35,169 nucleotides of DNA from Legionellales bacterium (GTDB lineage Bacteria > Pseudomonadota > Gammaproteobacteria > Legionellales > Legionellaceae). The DNA is taken from contig DAIDKT010000109.1 of NCBI GenBank assembly GCA_027449905.1, positions 1-35,169 of the forward strand, given 5' to 3'. The notes below the pieces were generated by a model. That model was not told the DNA's origin and searched no databases. It worked only from the letters and a program-made list of their open reading frames with translations. This document shows, piece after piece, positions 26,200 through 35,107 of this stretch (the first letter of the stretch is position 1; every line of letters begins with the position of its first letter). Both the position numbers and the translations under genes were made by a program.

Positions 26200-27295
26200 A
26201 AAAACATTAAAGCCCATCTTGAAGTTCTTGATGGTCACGTTGATAACACTCACTGTTTGCTTCAGTGTGGATTTATATCGGTTGTACTTCCAGCCGATGC
26301 CGTTATCAAAGCACGACAATGTTATTTTTCGAATCGATAAATCTTTCACCGCCAAAAGATTTGCTCAAATTTTGCAAACTCAGCATTTAATACGTTCGGC
26401 GAGAGTGTTTTTAAATGTGATTCGTATTCAAGGCGTTGCCAAGCAGCTCAAGGCAGGTGTTTATCAAATCAAACCGGGTGAGTCTGCCCAACAGCTTTTA
26501 CGTCGAGTGGTAGCGGGTGATGTCCTAAAAGAGGATTTTAGTATCATAGAAGGAACAACCCAAGAACAAATAGCCAAAAATTTATCTAAATCAGCTTTTT
26601 TAAAGTACCAAGAAAGCGATTGGTTTGATGCAGTTTGCCATGCAGATAGCGCCGATCAAACAATCACCAGGATCCCTGGAAGTGACATTCATTGCCAACG
26701 AGCGGAAATTATTCGGGGGAATCAGAGTGCTCGGGTGTCGCACTTCGATCATTTGCAAGGATTATTTTTGGCTGATAAGTACCAGTATTCAGCAGGTGGC
26801 GATGCCAAATTGCTATTAGCGCAAGCCCATGATCTTTTGAAACAATATTTGATGAAAGCGTGGAACGAACGTGATCCAGGCCTACCTTATAAAAATCCAT
26901 ATGAAATGTTGATTGTTTCCTCAATTCTTGAAAAAGAAACCGCGATTCTTGAAGAAAGGCGCTTGATATCGGGTATCATCGTCAATCGATTGAAGCATCA
27001 TATGCCATTGCAGATGGATCCGACGGTGATTTATGCGCTGGGTTCAGCTTATACAGGTAAATTGACCCATGATGATTTGCAAGTAGATTCACCTTATAAC
27101 TCATATCGCTACCGGGGATTACCGCCGACCCCCATCACCATGGTTGGCAAAGAAGCGATAGATGCAGCGTGTCACCCCACGTCGTCTGACTATTTATATT
27201 TTGTGACCAAAGGGGATGGTACCCACATTTTTTCAAAAAGTTATGAAGAGCAACGACAAGCCATTCGTACGTATATCAAATCGGGCAACGAATGA
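26171..27295 (+). CDS. mltG: Endolytic murein transglycosylase MltG (YceG)
   Basis: Cleaves nascent glycan strands at the inner membrane and sets their length. 374 residues from ATG 26171: a membrane anchor at about 15-35, a LysM-like region, then the YceG domain with SILEKET (251-257, holding the catalytic Glu) and the late motifs [25 protein letters not shown] and [16 protein letters not shown] 26171 follows GGTGG and was preferred over TTG 26159; both overlap fabF. pabC, often between fabF and mltG, is absent. ATGA overlap with tmk. Confidence 0.95.
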   Translation: MARYYLNLYKKTLKPILKFLMVTLITLTVCFSVDLYRLYFQPMPLSKHDNVIFRIDKSFTAKRFAQILQTQHLIRSARVFLNVIRIQGVAKQLKAGVYQIKPGESAQQLLRRVVAGDVLKEDFSIIEGTTQEQIAKNLSKSAFLKYQESDWFDAVCHADSADQTITRIPGSDIHCQRAEIIRGNQSARVSHFDHLQGLFLADKYQYSAGGDAKLLLAQAHDLLKQYLMKAWNERDPGLPYKNPYEMLIVSSILEKETAILEERRLISGIIVNRLKHHMPLQMDPTVIYALGSAYTGKLTHDDLQVDSPYNSYRYRGLPPTPITMVGKEAIDAACHPTSSDYLYFVTKGDGTHIFSKSYEEQRQAIRTYIKSGNE

Positions 27296-27924
27296 AGTCC
27301 GGTCAATTTATTGTGGTTGAGGGACTTGAGGGAGCTGGTAAAACAACGGCTATCAAGACAATTAAGCGATTATTAAACGAACAACAAACTGATTTTATCA
27401 CGACGCGTGAACCCGGGGGTACGTTTGTTGGTGAGTCATTGCGCACAATCATCAAAGAATCACCAGTCGAAGAACCACTCGATCCCCGCAGTGAACTGTT
27501 ATTGTTTTATGCGGCCCGTGTTCAGCTTTTGGAGCAAGTAATCAAACCTGCCTTGCAACAAGGTCGGTGGGTGCTGGCAGATCGCTTTGAGTTATCCAGT
27601 TTTGCTTATCAAGGTGGGGGAAGAAAAATATCCCAAGATTTTATTAACTCATTGTCGTTATTTTGTGTTGAAGATTGTCGACCAGATTGGATTGTTTTTT
27701 TAGATATCAAACCAGAACAAGGTTTAGAACGGGCGTTGCAACGAGGTAAGCTGGACAGGATTGAGCAAGAATCGTTAAATTTTTTTCATGATGTATATGA
27801 CCAGTATCATCAACAAATTCAGAGATTAAACAATGTTATCTTGATAGATGCCAGTCAGCCATTGGCCGCTGTCCAAAATGACATTCGCGCCAGATTAAAT
27901 CATGCACTCTCCTTCGATATTTGA
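27292..27924 (+). CDS. tmk: Thymidylate kinase
   Basis: Phosphorylates dTMP to dTDP. 210 residues with P-loop GLEGAGKT (11-18), the dTMP-binding TREPGGT and DRFELSSFAYQGGGR, and a LID-type RGKLDRIEQES. Starts in the mltG stop (ATGA) and overlaps holB by 23 bp, indicating coupled translation. Confidence 0.96.
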   Translation: MKSGQFIVVEGLEGAGKTTAIKTIKRLLNEQQTDFITTREPGGTFVGESLRTIIKESPVEEPLDPRSELLLFYAARVQLLEQVIKPALQQGRWVLADRFELSSFAYQGGGRKISQDFINSLSLFCVEDCRPDWIVFLDIKPEQGLERALQRGKLDRIEQESLNFFHDVYDQYHQQIQRLNNVILIDASQPLAAVQNDIRARLNHALSFDI

Positions 27925-28813
27925 TTCGGTGACAGCTCATGAGTCAGCTTGGGCTTATTTTAAACCCATCATTCAAGAAGATTCATTGCCGCAAGCGTAT
28001 TTAATGGTCGGGCCTCGTCATCTTGATGTTCGTTCGTTTGTTAATCATTTCGTCATGTCAGCCCTGTGCCAACAAGCTGATCTTGCTTGTGGTGGATGTC
28101 AAATGTGTAAACTTTCGATCGCGGGAACCCATCCGGATGTGATCGCTATTGAACCGGAAACAGCGAACGGGTTCATTAAAATCGATCAAATTCGTACCCT
28201 CCAGCTCGATATTTATCAAACGCCTCAATGCGGAAATCGCCGATTCATGATTTTAGATCCGGCTGATAAGTTAAACCAAGCTGCAGCAAACGCATTGTTG
28301 AAAATATTAGAAGAACCCCCGAGCCACACAACGTTTATTTTGATAGCGGAGCATCTCAATCTGCCAGCAACGGTGTTAAGCCGATGTCAAAAATACACAT
28401 TCCGTGCACCAAAAGCGACGACTCAAGACCCAATGTCCATCGCGTTATTATATGAACCATCCACGGCTCGCGCAAAACTCTACGCCGAACGATTGACCTT
28501 GATAACCCATCTAAATCACCTGGTAGAAGGGAGTCAAACACCATGTGATATCGCTTTACACTGGTTGAAATATGAATTAGAGGACGTGGTTTGGTTTTTG
28601 TATCTATTAACCGCGGAAGCGATTGAATATCGTTTATTAGGTGATAGAATGAATGGGCCTTTGTCACCGTTTGCTAAAGAGCAAACGCCAGTTAGGTTGT
28701 TTAAGCAGATGGATACAATCAGCGCATTAATAATAAAAATTAGCCAAAATGTCGCATTGAATCAGAACTTGGTTTTAGAGCGCTTATTGATAGGATATCT
28801 GCATGTTGATTGA
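27902..28813 (+). CDS. holB: DNA polymerase III delta' subunit
   Basis: Clamp-loader subunit acting as the stator. 303 residues. The zinc module is Cys56, Cys63, Cys66, Cys69 (CX6CX2CX2C). As expected for delta', the P-loop is lost (VGPRHLDVR), while LNQAAANALLKILEEPP and the SRC motif (LSRCQKYTF) remain. ATG 27902 lies in tmk. A pilZ gene, often next, is missing; tatD follows with an 11-bp overlap. Confidence 0.93.
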   Translation: MHSPSIFDSVTAHESAWAYFKPIIQEDSLPQAYLMVGPRHLDVRSFVNHFVMSALCQQADLACGGCQMCKLSIAGTHPDVIAIEPETANGFIKIDQIRTLQLDIYQTPQCGNRRFMILDPADKLNQAAANALLKILEEPPSHTTFILIAEHLNLPATVLSRCQKYTFRAPKATTQDPMSIALLYEPSTARAKLYAERLTLITHLNHLVEGSQTPCDIALHWLKYELEDVVWFLYLLTAEAIEYRLLGDRMNGPLSPFAKEQTPVRLFKQMDTISALIIKISQNVALNQNLVLERLLIGYLHVD

Positions 28814-29585
28814 TTCCCATTGTCACTTAAATTTACTCGATTTAACAGATTTTAATCACAGTCTTGATCTGGTACTTGATGAAGCAAGTGCGGCAGGTGT
28901 TGCTCACATGCTTTGCGTTTGTGTTGAACTGGATGATGTGCCTGCTATCCAAAAGATAGTAAACCAATATCCAAATGTAAGCATGTCAGTTGGAGTGCAT
29001 CCTAATACAGAGATGGTTGAAGAGCCGGATACCGACACACTGGTCGTGCTGGCACAACATCCCGCATGCATTGCCATTGGTGAAACCGGTTTGGATTATT
29101 ATAGAACCGAATCTAACGAAGCACAGCAACAACAACGCACGCGATTTCGATCACATATTCAAGCGGCATTAATAACCTCAAAACCATTAATTATTCATAC
29201 AAGGCAAGCAGCGGAAGATACGATACAAGTGATGATTGATGAACGAGCGGATCAAATTGGTGGCGTCATGCACTGTTTTTCTGAAAGTTGGGATATTGCA
29301 AAACGTGCATTGGATTTAAATTTCTATATTTCTTTTTCTGGTATTATTACATTTAAAAATGCAAGCTTGCTTCAAGAAGTTGCCAAACAAGTACCGCTGG
29401 ATCGTATTTTAATTGAAACAGACGCACCTTATTTGGCACCAGTACCGTTTCGTGGCAAACAAAATCACCCCGCTCTGGTAAAACACGTTGCCCATCAGTT
29501 AGCTCAATTACGCCAACTGGATTATGAAACCATCGCGAATGCCACCACCGCTAATTTTTATCGTTGTTTTGGAGTGAGCAAATGA
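28803..29585 (+). CDS. TatD-family metal-dependent deoxyribonuclease (YcfH-like)
   Basis: TIM-barrel metal hydrolase, 260 residues. Metal ligands: HCHLN near the start, Glu in IGETGLDYY, His in LIIHTRQA, His in GVMHCFSES, and Asp in IETDAPYLAPVPFRG. The place after holB matches E. coli ycfH, which has 265 residues. Its exact substrate is uncertain; 3'-5' DNase and proofreading of D-Tyr-tRNA have been proposed for relatives. ATGA overlap with anmK. Confidence 0.93.
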   Translation: MLIDSHCHLNLLDLTDFNHSLDLVLDEASAAGVAHMLCVCVELDDVPAIQKIVNQYPNVSMSVGVHPNTEMVEEPDTDTLVVLAQHPACIAIGETGLDYYRTESNEAQQQQRTRFRSHIQAALITSKPLIIHTRQAAEDTIQVMIDERADQIGGVMHCFSESWDIAKRALDLNFYISFSGIITFKNASLLQEVAKQVPLDRILIETDAPYLAPVPFRGKQNHPALVKHVAHQLAQLRQLDYETIANATTANFYRCFGVSK

Positions 29586-30709
29586 AGCCCTATATTGGTT
29601 TAATGTCTGGTACAAGCATGGATGGTGTTGATGCTGCATTGATGGATGTTACGACCCATCAGTTGATTGCCGGGACCACACGGCCATACAGTCACGAAGC
29701 ACGTCAACATTTGGCTTATTTTTTATCTAAGAATGAACATTCATTGGCGAGTATTGGTCAATTAAATACGATTTTAGGTCGTGAATTTGCGGCAGCTGTT
29801 GACTTGTTATTGAGCAGTTATTCAATAGATCCCAGCGAGGTCATTGCGATTGGTAGTCATGGTCAAACTATTGCGCATGATGCGATGGCTGATGTTCCGT
29901 ATACCATCCAATTGGCGTGTCCACATACCATCTCTGAGCTCACCAACATGACCGTTGTTGCCGACTTTAGAACGCGTGATTTGGTCATTGGTGGCACAGG
30001 AGCCCCATACGCGCCATTATATCATCAAGCCCTGTTTGCCCACCTCAATGAATCGGTTGCCATTGTTAATATCGGAGGAATTGCCAATCTCACTTGTTTA
30101 ACTAAAGACAAAAAAGCATCGGGCTATGATATCGGACCCGGTAATTGTTTAATGGATCGGTGGATCCAAAAAAATTTAGCAAAACCATATGATGCACGGG
30201 GCGACTGGGCTGCATCCGGGAAAACCATTGACTCTTTATTGCAAAGTTTTCGAAATGATGCTTATTTTAAATTATCCGCACCTAAAAGTATTGGCAAAGA
30301 ATATTTCGATGATGAATGGATGTTAAAACATGGTTGTCTTGGTTATGAACCTGTTGACATTCAAGCAACGCTGCTTGCTTTAACTGCTGTTTTGATTGCA
30401 ACCGCCATTCAGCAGCAGTCTATTCTGTTCAAACAAGTTTTCATCTGTGGTGGTGGTGTGCATAATCAAGCTTTATTAATGGCATTGAGATCACACCTCC
30501 CGGGAATGAAGGTTGAGAGTATTCAGTCATTGGGTGCTGATCCTGATTATATTGAAGCCATGATGTTTGCATGGATGGCAGATAAAGCGCTAACACAGAC
30601 ACCGGTTGATTTGACCGAAATTACTGGCGCACGCAAACCAGCGATTTTAGGTGTCGTGTATCATGCAAACAATTCCGGGCGATATTCAAAGTGCATCGTA
30701 TCGAAATGA
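29582..30709 (+). CDS. anmK: Anhydro-N-acetylmuramic acid kinase AnmK
   Basis: Phosphorylates and opens 1,6-anhydroMurNAc during murein recycling. 375 residues from ATG 29582 (MKPYIGLMSGTSMDGVDAAL), preceded by GGAGTG; the ATG at 29564 is too early. Motifs GTGAPYAPLYHQ, NIGGIANLT, GPGNCLMD and FICGGGVHN are intact. The usual C-terminus (ILGAIYP in E. coli) corresponds to ILGVVY; about 15 extra residues follow that are encoded opposite the end of the M15 peptidase gene (49-bp overlap). MltG and MltA nearby generate anhydro-muropeptides, its upstream substrate. Confidence 0.95.
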   Translation: MKPYIGLMSGTSMDGVDAALMDVTTHQLIAGTTRPYSHEARQHLAYFLSKNEHSLASIGQLNTILGREFAAAVDLLLSSYSIDPSEVIAIGSHGQTIAHDAMADVPYTIQLACPHTISELTNMTVVADFRTRDLVIGGTGAPYAPLYHQALFAHLNESVAIVNIGGIANLTCLTKDKKASGYDIGPGNCLMDRWIQKNLAKPYDARGDWAASGKTIDSLLQSFRNDAYFKLSAPKSIGKEYFDDEWMLKHGCLGYEPVDIQATLLALTAVLIATAIQQQSILFKQVFICGGGVHNQALLMALRSHLPGMKVESIQSLGADPDYIEAMMFAWMADKALTQTPVDLTEITGARKPAILGVVYHANNSGRYSKCIVSK

Positions 30710-31479
30710 TGCCATTTTCCCCCCCAAATAAACCCATATTTTTCAAAAATAGGGATGATGGCCCACGGAATACTGTTTTTATATTTTAAGACCCCGGTCT
30801 CAGAAAAGGGAATACCCTTGCTTGATAGCTCCCATTGCCAATAATCTGCGGCGGTTGAGTTGATATCAATCGTCATCCCGAAACTATGCATACTCAGTCG
30901 TCGCGTATGGGCTATCTGACGCCACTTAAATGTACCCCCTGGACACGCCAAAAAAGGAATATATTCAGGGTGTTGATGGACCAATTTTTCTAAATCACGA
31001 GAGATCTGTCTTAGTTTTTGATCGACGTGATTCACGCTTGTGACTTTTAAAGGGTACTGATTTCCAAAAATACCAGGCATCCAGTAAATAACGGTGAGAT
31101 TTGCCTCGACGGATTCCTCATTTTTACCATACATTTTCAAGAAGAATGGCTCATAGCGAATCCGTCCAGGATCACGAGTTGGGGCATAGTGGGCGAGATT
31201 GGTTGGAATACCCTTGATATAGAGTCCTTGAGTCAGCTGATCATAGAGAGACGGTGAATTGAGCTTTTCTTGAAGGGATTTATGATGGACACTTTTTTTG
31301 ACAACCATTGAAGACCCGTCAAACCAGGTAATTCGGTGATTGCCAATCGAGCGGATCTGATCGGGATAGGCTTTTTTTAAACGGAATAAATCAGATGAAT
31401 TGGCATTTGAATGAGATGAAAGCAGACAAAAAAGACAAGATATAAGCATAGAAAGCGTCAGTCGATATTTAAATTCCAT
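30661..31479 (-). CDS. M15-family (VanY/D-Ala-D-Ala carboxypeptidase-like) exported metallopeptidase
   Basis: 272 residues from ATG 31479, giving a signal peptide (basic MEFKYR, hydrophobic LTLSMLISCLFCLLSS, possible cleavage after SNA). The zinc motif HSFGMTID (His198, Asp205) and the late DTMHFEY (Asp260, His263) are those of M15 enzymes, which cut peptidoglycan stem peptides. The middle part (about 60-150) is not recognised. An earlier in-frame start at 31506 would spoil the signal peptide. Its exact cut (D,D or L,D) cannot be told. Confidence 0.82.
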   Translation of the reverse strand: MEFKYRLTLSMLISCLFCLLSSHSNANSSDLFRLKKAYPDQIRSIGNHRITWFDGSSMVVKKSVHHKSLQEKLNSPSLYDQLTQGLYIKGIPTNLAHYAPTRDPGRIRYEPFFLKMYGKNEESVEANLTVIYWMPGIFGNQYPLKVTSVNHVDQKLRQISRDLEKLVHQHPEYIPFLACPGGTFKWRQIAHTRRLSMHSFGMTIDINSTAADYWQWELSSKGIPFSETGVLKYKNSIPWAIIPIFEKYGFIWGGKWHHFDTMHFEYRPELFA

Positions 31480-31649
31480 CGTATATTCCGGGATTAATTT
31501 GATCAAATTATGTCCATTTTATCCATATGTAAGTTTATTGTCAAATAGCAACCGATGGGGAGACAACGGTGGGCGGATCAAAAATCTCAACCTGCACTCA
31601 AATCTGACCGCTCTCCGAGCGTCTGTATCATCATCCGAGCAGTTACTGC

Positions 31650-31679
31650 TTGACAAAGCAAATTACAATAAGGTGTAAT
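31650..31679 (+). promoter_or_regulatory. Strong putative promoter overlapping the first ATG of the MFS frame
   Basis: TTGACA (31650-31655, perfect), 18-bp spacer, TGTAAT (31674-31679). The -10 box contains the first two bases of ATG 31678, so transcripts from it start about 31686 and cannot carry that ATG. Confidence 0.6.
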
Positions 31680-31743
31680 GTGGAGCTCGTTGGTTCGCAT
31701 ACTGAACTGCTTTGTACGTAGAAGTTTTTTAAATCCAAAAAGT

Positions 31744-33042
31744 GTGAGTTTAACATTGAAAACAGACAAATCAGCTATTGTTTCTCAGGTTCCTAAGGGA
31801 GCCTATGGTATTTTTTTTCTAGCGGCCTCTTTTTATTTATATGAGTTTGTATTGCAAGTTGCGCCGAGCGTGATGGCTGAGCCGATGATGCGCACGTTTC
31901 GGGTTAGCGCCGAGGGTTTTGGTATTATTTCAGCATTTTACTTTTATGCTTATGCTCCGATGCAATTGCCGGCAGGCTTGCTATTTGATCGGTATGGACC
32001 GCGTAAGCTGATGGCAATTGCCTTGTTGTTGTGTGCATTGGGTTCATTCTTTTTTGCGTCTACAGAAAGCGTGATAACAGCTTGCATAGGGCGTTTTTTA
32101 ATTGGATTGGCTTCGGCTTTTTCATTTATTGGTGTACTGGTTTTGTTATCTCGTTGGTTTCCACCCAAGCATTTTGCAATTTTGGCTGGTATTGCACAAG
32201 CAATGAGTTCTGTTGGGGCTATTTGTGGTGAAGCACCCTTAGCGACGTTGACCAACAAAGTCGGTTGGCGTTACGCCAGTTTTATTTTAGCAGCAATCGG
32301 TATTTTTCTTGCGATACTGCTATGGACATTTATCCGAGATTTTCCCAATCAACATACTCAATCCAAGCCGACTAATCGACTTAGAGACGAGTGGCATCGT
32401 TTGTTGGATGTATGCAGTCGTTCATATACTTGGATTACCGGTGCATATGCATTTGCAATATGGACACCAATTGCTGTATTTGCAGCATTATGGGGTGTGC
32501 CTTTTTTAGCTGAAAAATATCATGTTACGGTGTTGGTTGCTTCAACGATGTGCAGTATGATTTGGATTGGTATTGGCGTTGGTAGCCCGCTATTAGGCTG
32601 GTTAAGTGATAAATTAACCAGTCGAAAATTTGCATTGGGATTGAGCTCAGTTTTAGGCTTGACTGCAACGATTTATACTTTATATATGCCGGTGACCAAT
32701 CTTGTTTGGATGTATTTCATCTTATTTGTATTGGGTCTTGGTGCAGGGGGGCAAACGGTCAGTTTTGCGGTCATTCGAGATAATAATCCCGCTGATTTGG
32801 TCGGTACAGCCTCAGGTTTTAATAACTTATCTGTATTGATTGGCGGAGCAATTTTTCAACCCTTGGTGGGGGTTATTTTGCATCACAGTACGGATTGGAG
32901 ATTGGTACATATGGTCCCGGTCTATGCAGTCTCCGCTTATCAAAAGGCATTATTGGTGATGCCCAGTTGCTTTCTTATCAGCCTCTTGTTGGTTCTATTT
33001 TGTCTAAAAGAGTCTCACCCAGGAAGCGCCAAACCGTTGTGA
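31744..33042 (+). CDS. MFS transporter (anion/sugar-phosphate permease-like, resembling phagosomal transporters)
   Basis: Inner-membrane carrier with about 12 hydrophobic segments. The start GAYGIFFLAASFYLYEF...QVAPSVM, the loop motif DRYGPRKLM and the second-half motif GWLSDKLTSRKFALG are MFS features. This subtype is common in Legionella, Coxiella and Francisella, where relatives (Pht/Fpt families) import amino acids or nucleosides from the vacuole or cytosol; substrate unknown here. The frame is open from ATG 31678, but a strong promoter overlaps that codon, so I use GTG 31744 (432 residues); TTG 31756 is also possible. No clear ribosome site before either. Confidence 0.82.
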   Translation: MSLTLKTDKSAIVSQVPKGAYGIFFLAASFYLYEFVLQVAPSVMAEPMMRTFRVSAEGFGIISAFYFYAYAPMQLPAGLLFDRYGPRKLMAIALLLCALGSFFFASTESVITACIGRFLIGLASAFSFIGVLVLLSRWFPPKHFAILAGIAQAMSSVGAICGEAPLATLTNKVGWRYASFILAAIGIFLAILLWTFIRDFPNQHTQSKPTNRLRDEWHRLLDVCSRSYTWITGAYAFAIWTPIAVFAALWGVPFLAEKYHVTVLVASTMCSMIWIGIGVGSPLLGWLSDKLTSRKFALGLSSVLGLTATIYTLYMPVTNLVWMYFILFVLGLGAGGQTVSFAVIRDNNPADLVGTASGFNNLSVLIGGAIFQPLVGVILHHSTDWRLVHMVPVYAVSAYQKALLVMPSCFLISLLLVLFCLKESHPGSAKPL

Positions 33043-33063
33043 TTGCTGATACACCAATATTGC

Positions 33064-33222
33064 TAGGGCAATGACAATTTAGATCTCGACGTCCCGCGAC
33101 TTGTTCGCGGGATCCAGCTCGATCTATCTCTGTGCAATAGTGACGTGCATTGAGCAAGATCTCTGGATCAAGGAACAAGTCGCGGGACAATGAGCATCAG
33201 AAAATGAATTGTCAACAGCCCG
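33064..33222. repeat. Family A repeat, copy 3 (decayed, about 159 bp)
   Basis: Left end TAGGGCAATGACAATTT (33064-33080) and right end TGAATTGTCAACAGCCC (33205-33221) match copies 1 and 2 with changes. The left inner arm GTCCCGCGACTTGTTCGCGG is intact, but the right arm reads GGATCAAGGAACAAGTCGCG, so its hairpin is broken. The middle is almost identical to copy 2. Confidence 0.82.
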
Positions 33223-33226
33223 CCAG

Positions 33227-33255
33227 TTGTTTTTTTGATTGTTTGGTGTTAAAAT
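33227..33255 (+). promoter_or_regulatory. Putative mltA promoter with a very short leader
   Basis: TTGTTT (33227-33232), 17-bp spacer, TAAAAT (33250-33255). The ATG at 33265 is only 9 bp past the -10 box, so the mRNA would be almost leaderless. The -35 box starts a few bases after repeat A copy 3. Confidence 0.4.
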
Positions 33256-33264
33256 GCACAAACT

Positions 33265-34539
33265 ATGAAAAAACACACACTTTACATTCTGGTTGCAGTG
33301 ATTTTTTGTATTCAGACCGTTAGTTTGTTTAGGCAGCCTCAGCGTGTTGATAAGACGCATTCTGCTGTAGCGCCTATAAGACCGGCATCGCCTGTTCATA
33401 CAGCCCCACCTTTATCTATGCCATCTTTGCCTTCATCATCACATGGTGTTCAACTCAAACTAGGTGACTATGCACAATTGCCAAGCTGGGGGCAAGTCAG
33501 CCTAAAAAAATCTTTCTCTGCCTTTCAAGTGTCTTGCCATGCTTTCTTAAAACAAGACCCCAATGATTTAGTGGGTAGTCATTATATTTCATTAAAAGCA
33601 AAAGATTGGTACCCAGCTTGTCAGGCGGCTGCTAAAGTGGATATTGAAGACCAAGTTGCAATCCAATCTTTTTTTCAGACTTGGTTTGTCCCAGTCGAGT
33701 TCCAGCAAGGTAAACCCGTAAACGGTTTATTTACGGGATATTATATGCCGTTAATCAAAGGTAGTTTACATAAATCATCGCATTATTCCGTACCTATCTA
33801 CGCTGTCCCACCAAATTTGCTGACAGCCCATTTACCGTCGTTCAGCCAGGATTTGCCACATAAAAAAATAATTGGCCATGTTGTTTCTAAAAAAATGGTT
33901 CCATTTTATACCCGTGCTGAAATCAATGAAGGAGCGATTGCGAAGTCAACAAAGGTACTTGCCTGGGTAAATAATGAAGTCGATCGCTTAATTCTGGAAA
34001 CAGAAGGCTCCGGTGTCATCCAACTTGAAAAAGGCGACCGTTTGGTTGTTGGTTATGATGCAACCAATGGAGCAGCATATCGCTCACTGGCCACTATTTT
34101 AATCAATAAGGGGTATATGTCAGCTGATGAGGCATCTGTTTCGCATATTCAATCGTTCTTTAAAAAGCATCCGGAAAAACTTCGACCTTTAATTAATCAA
34201 AATAAATCCTTTGTCTTTTTTAGGCAAATCCCCGAAAATTTGGTGATGGGTGGTCAAGGAGTCAAACTAAGCGCTGGATATTCGTTGGCCATTGATAGGA
34301 AATGGATTCCCATGGGCGTGCCTTTGTGGTTAACAACCACGATTTATGATGAAGAATCTCATGCCACGAAACCTTTCAATCGACTGATGATAGCCCAAGA
34401 TACGGGTGGATCGATTCGAGGCATGGTCCGGGGCGATATTTATATGGGGGAAGGGGAGCAAGCCACTGCCATTGCAACCAAAATCAGAAACCCAGGACAC
34501 TATTGGTTGTTACTCCCAAGGAAGTTGAATACTGCCTAG
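33265..34539 (+). CDS. mltA: Membrane-bound lytic murein transglycosylase A (MltA)
   Basis: Lytic transglycosylase that cuts murein to 1,6-anhydro products. 424 residues. An N-terminal hydrophobic segment (about 5-22) is a signal peptide or anchor; no clear lipobox, unlike E. coli MltA, which is a lipoprotein. The MltA domain shows LFTGYYMPLIKGS and PFYTRAEINEGAI; the 3D domain ends with MIAQDTGGSIRGMVRGDIYMG, holding the catalytic Asp. No Shine-Dalgarno precedes ATG 33265. Feeds muropeptides to the recycling route that includes AnmK. Confidence 0.94.
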   Translation: MKKHTLYILVAVIFCIQTVSLFRQPQRVDKTHSAVAPIRPASPVHTAPPLSMPSLPSSSHGVQLKLGDYAQLPSWGQVSLKKSFSAFQVSCHAFLKQDPNDLVGSHYISLKAKDWYPACQAAAKVDIEDQVAIQSFFQTWFVPVEFQQGKPVNGLFTGYYMPLIKGSLHKSSHYSVPIYAVPPNLLTAHLPSFSQDLPHKKIIGHVVSKKMVPFYTRAEINEGAIAKSTKVLAWVNNEVDRLILETEGSGVIQLEKGDRLVVGYDATNGAAYRSLATILINKGYMSADEASVSHIQSFFKKHPEKLRPLINQNKSFVFFRQIPENLVMGGQGVKLSAGYSLAIDRKWIPMGVPLWLTTTIYDEESHATKPFNRLMIAQDTGGSIRGMVRGDIYMGEGEQATAIATKIRNPGHYWLLLPRKLNTA

Positions 34540-34601
34540 CTGGTATCAACTGATGTTGATCGGAAGCTTATTGTCACGGCCGATGTAATGATGGGGTAAA
34601 G

Positions 34602-34630
34602 TTGGCTAATTTGAGCAATTAGTCTAATAT
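34602..34630 (+). promoter_or_regulatory. Possible promoter of the 137-residue gene
   Basis: TTGGCT (34602-34607), 17-bp spacer, TAATAT (34625-34630); an overlapping perfect TATAAT (34628-34633) lacks a well-spaced -35. Confidence 0.35.
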
Positions 34631-34666
34631 AATAGACAGAATGTTATTTATGAGGACGCAGAGAAG

Positions 34667-35080
34667 ATGGCAAGACAAAATTTCGAATATGTAAATGGAA
34701 AAGACGCTTTTGAGGAATTTGCAAAGCCTTTCCCGGGCTTATTCTTAAATACGCATAAATTAAAGCCTGAAGAACTCACCGATGGCGCAATTCCCCCTGA
34801 TGTTCTTTATGGGACAAGCGATTTTAGGATACAGGGGAGGTATCGCCAACAGTCGATCACAAGAATAGGACATTTGCTTATCAAATCAACCCCTGGTGGA
34901 AAAGGTAAATGGGAAGCGGAGGTCAGTTATCTTGATTATGATAATCGAGAAGAGAGGTCTCTATTTAGTTATACATCTAAACGGTACGCAGGATTTGATT
35001 CCGAGAGCCTTTTACCTTTTTCATTATTAGATATACCCATCGGACCTGAAGATGCGAACTATGCAAGTTTTAAGCGTTGA
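34667..35080 (+). CDS. Hypothetical protein, 137 residues, not recognised
   Basis: I do not recognise a family. The protein is soluble, mixed-charge, with no signal peptide or membrane segment. It contains an N-terminal part with FEEFAKPFPGLFLN, a central GRYRQQSITRIGHLLIKS and a beta-rich stretch WEAEVSYLDYDNREERSLFSY... of aromatic residues. The ATG at 34667 follows GAGGACGCAGAGAAG and has a TATAAT about 35 bp upstream, so expression is plausible. It could be a small effector or a lineage-specific protein. Confidence 0.7.
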   Translation: MARQNFEYVNGKDAFEEFAKPFPGLFLNTHKLKPEELTDGAIPPDVLYGTSDFRIQGRYRQQSITRIGHLLIKSTPGGKGKWEAEVSYLDYDNREERSLFSYTSKRYAGFDSESLLPFSLLDIPIGPEDANYASFKR

Positions 35081-35107
35081 AAATTATCATTAATGCGGCA
35101 CCTCATA

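Noticed and set aside
34545..34560. ATCAAC-TGAT-GTTGAT hairpin after mltA as a terminator
   Set aside because: Perfect 6-bp stem but AT-rich and without a following T-run.
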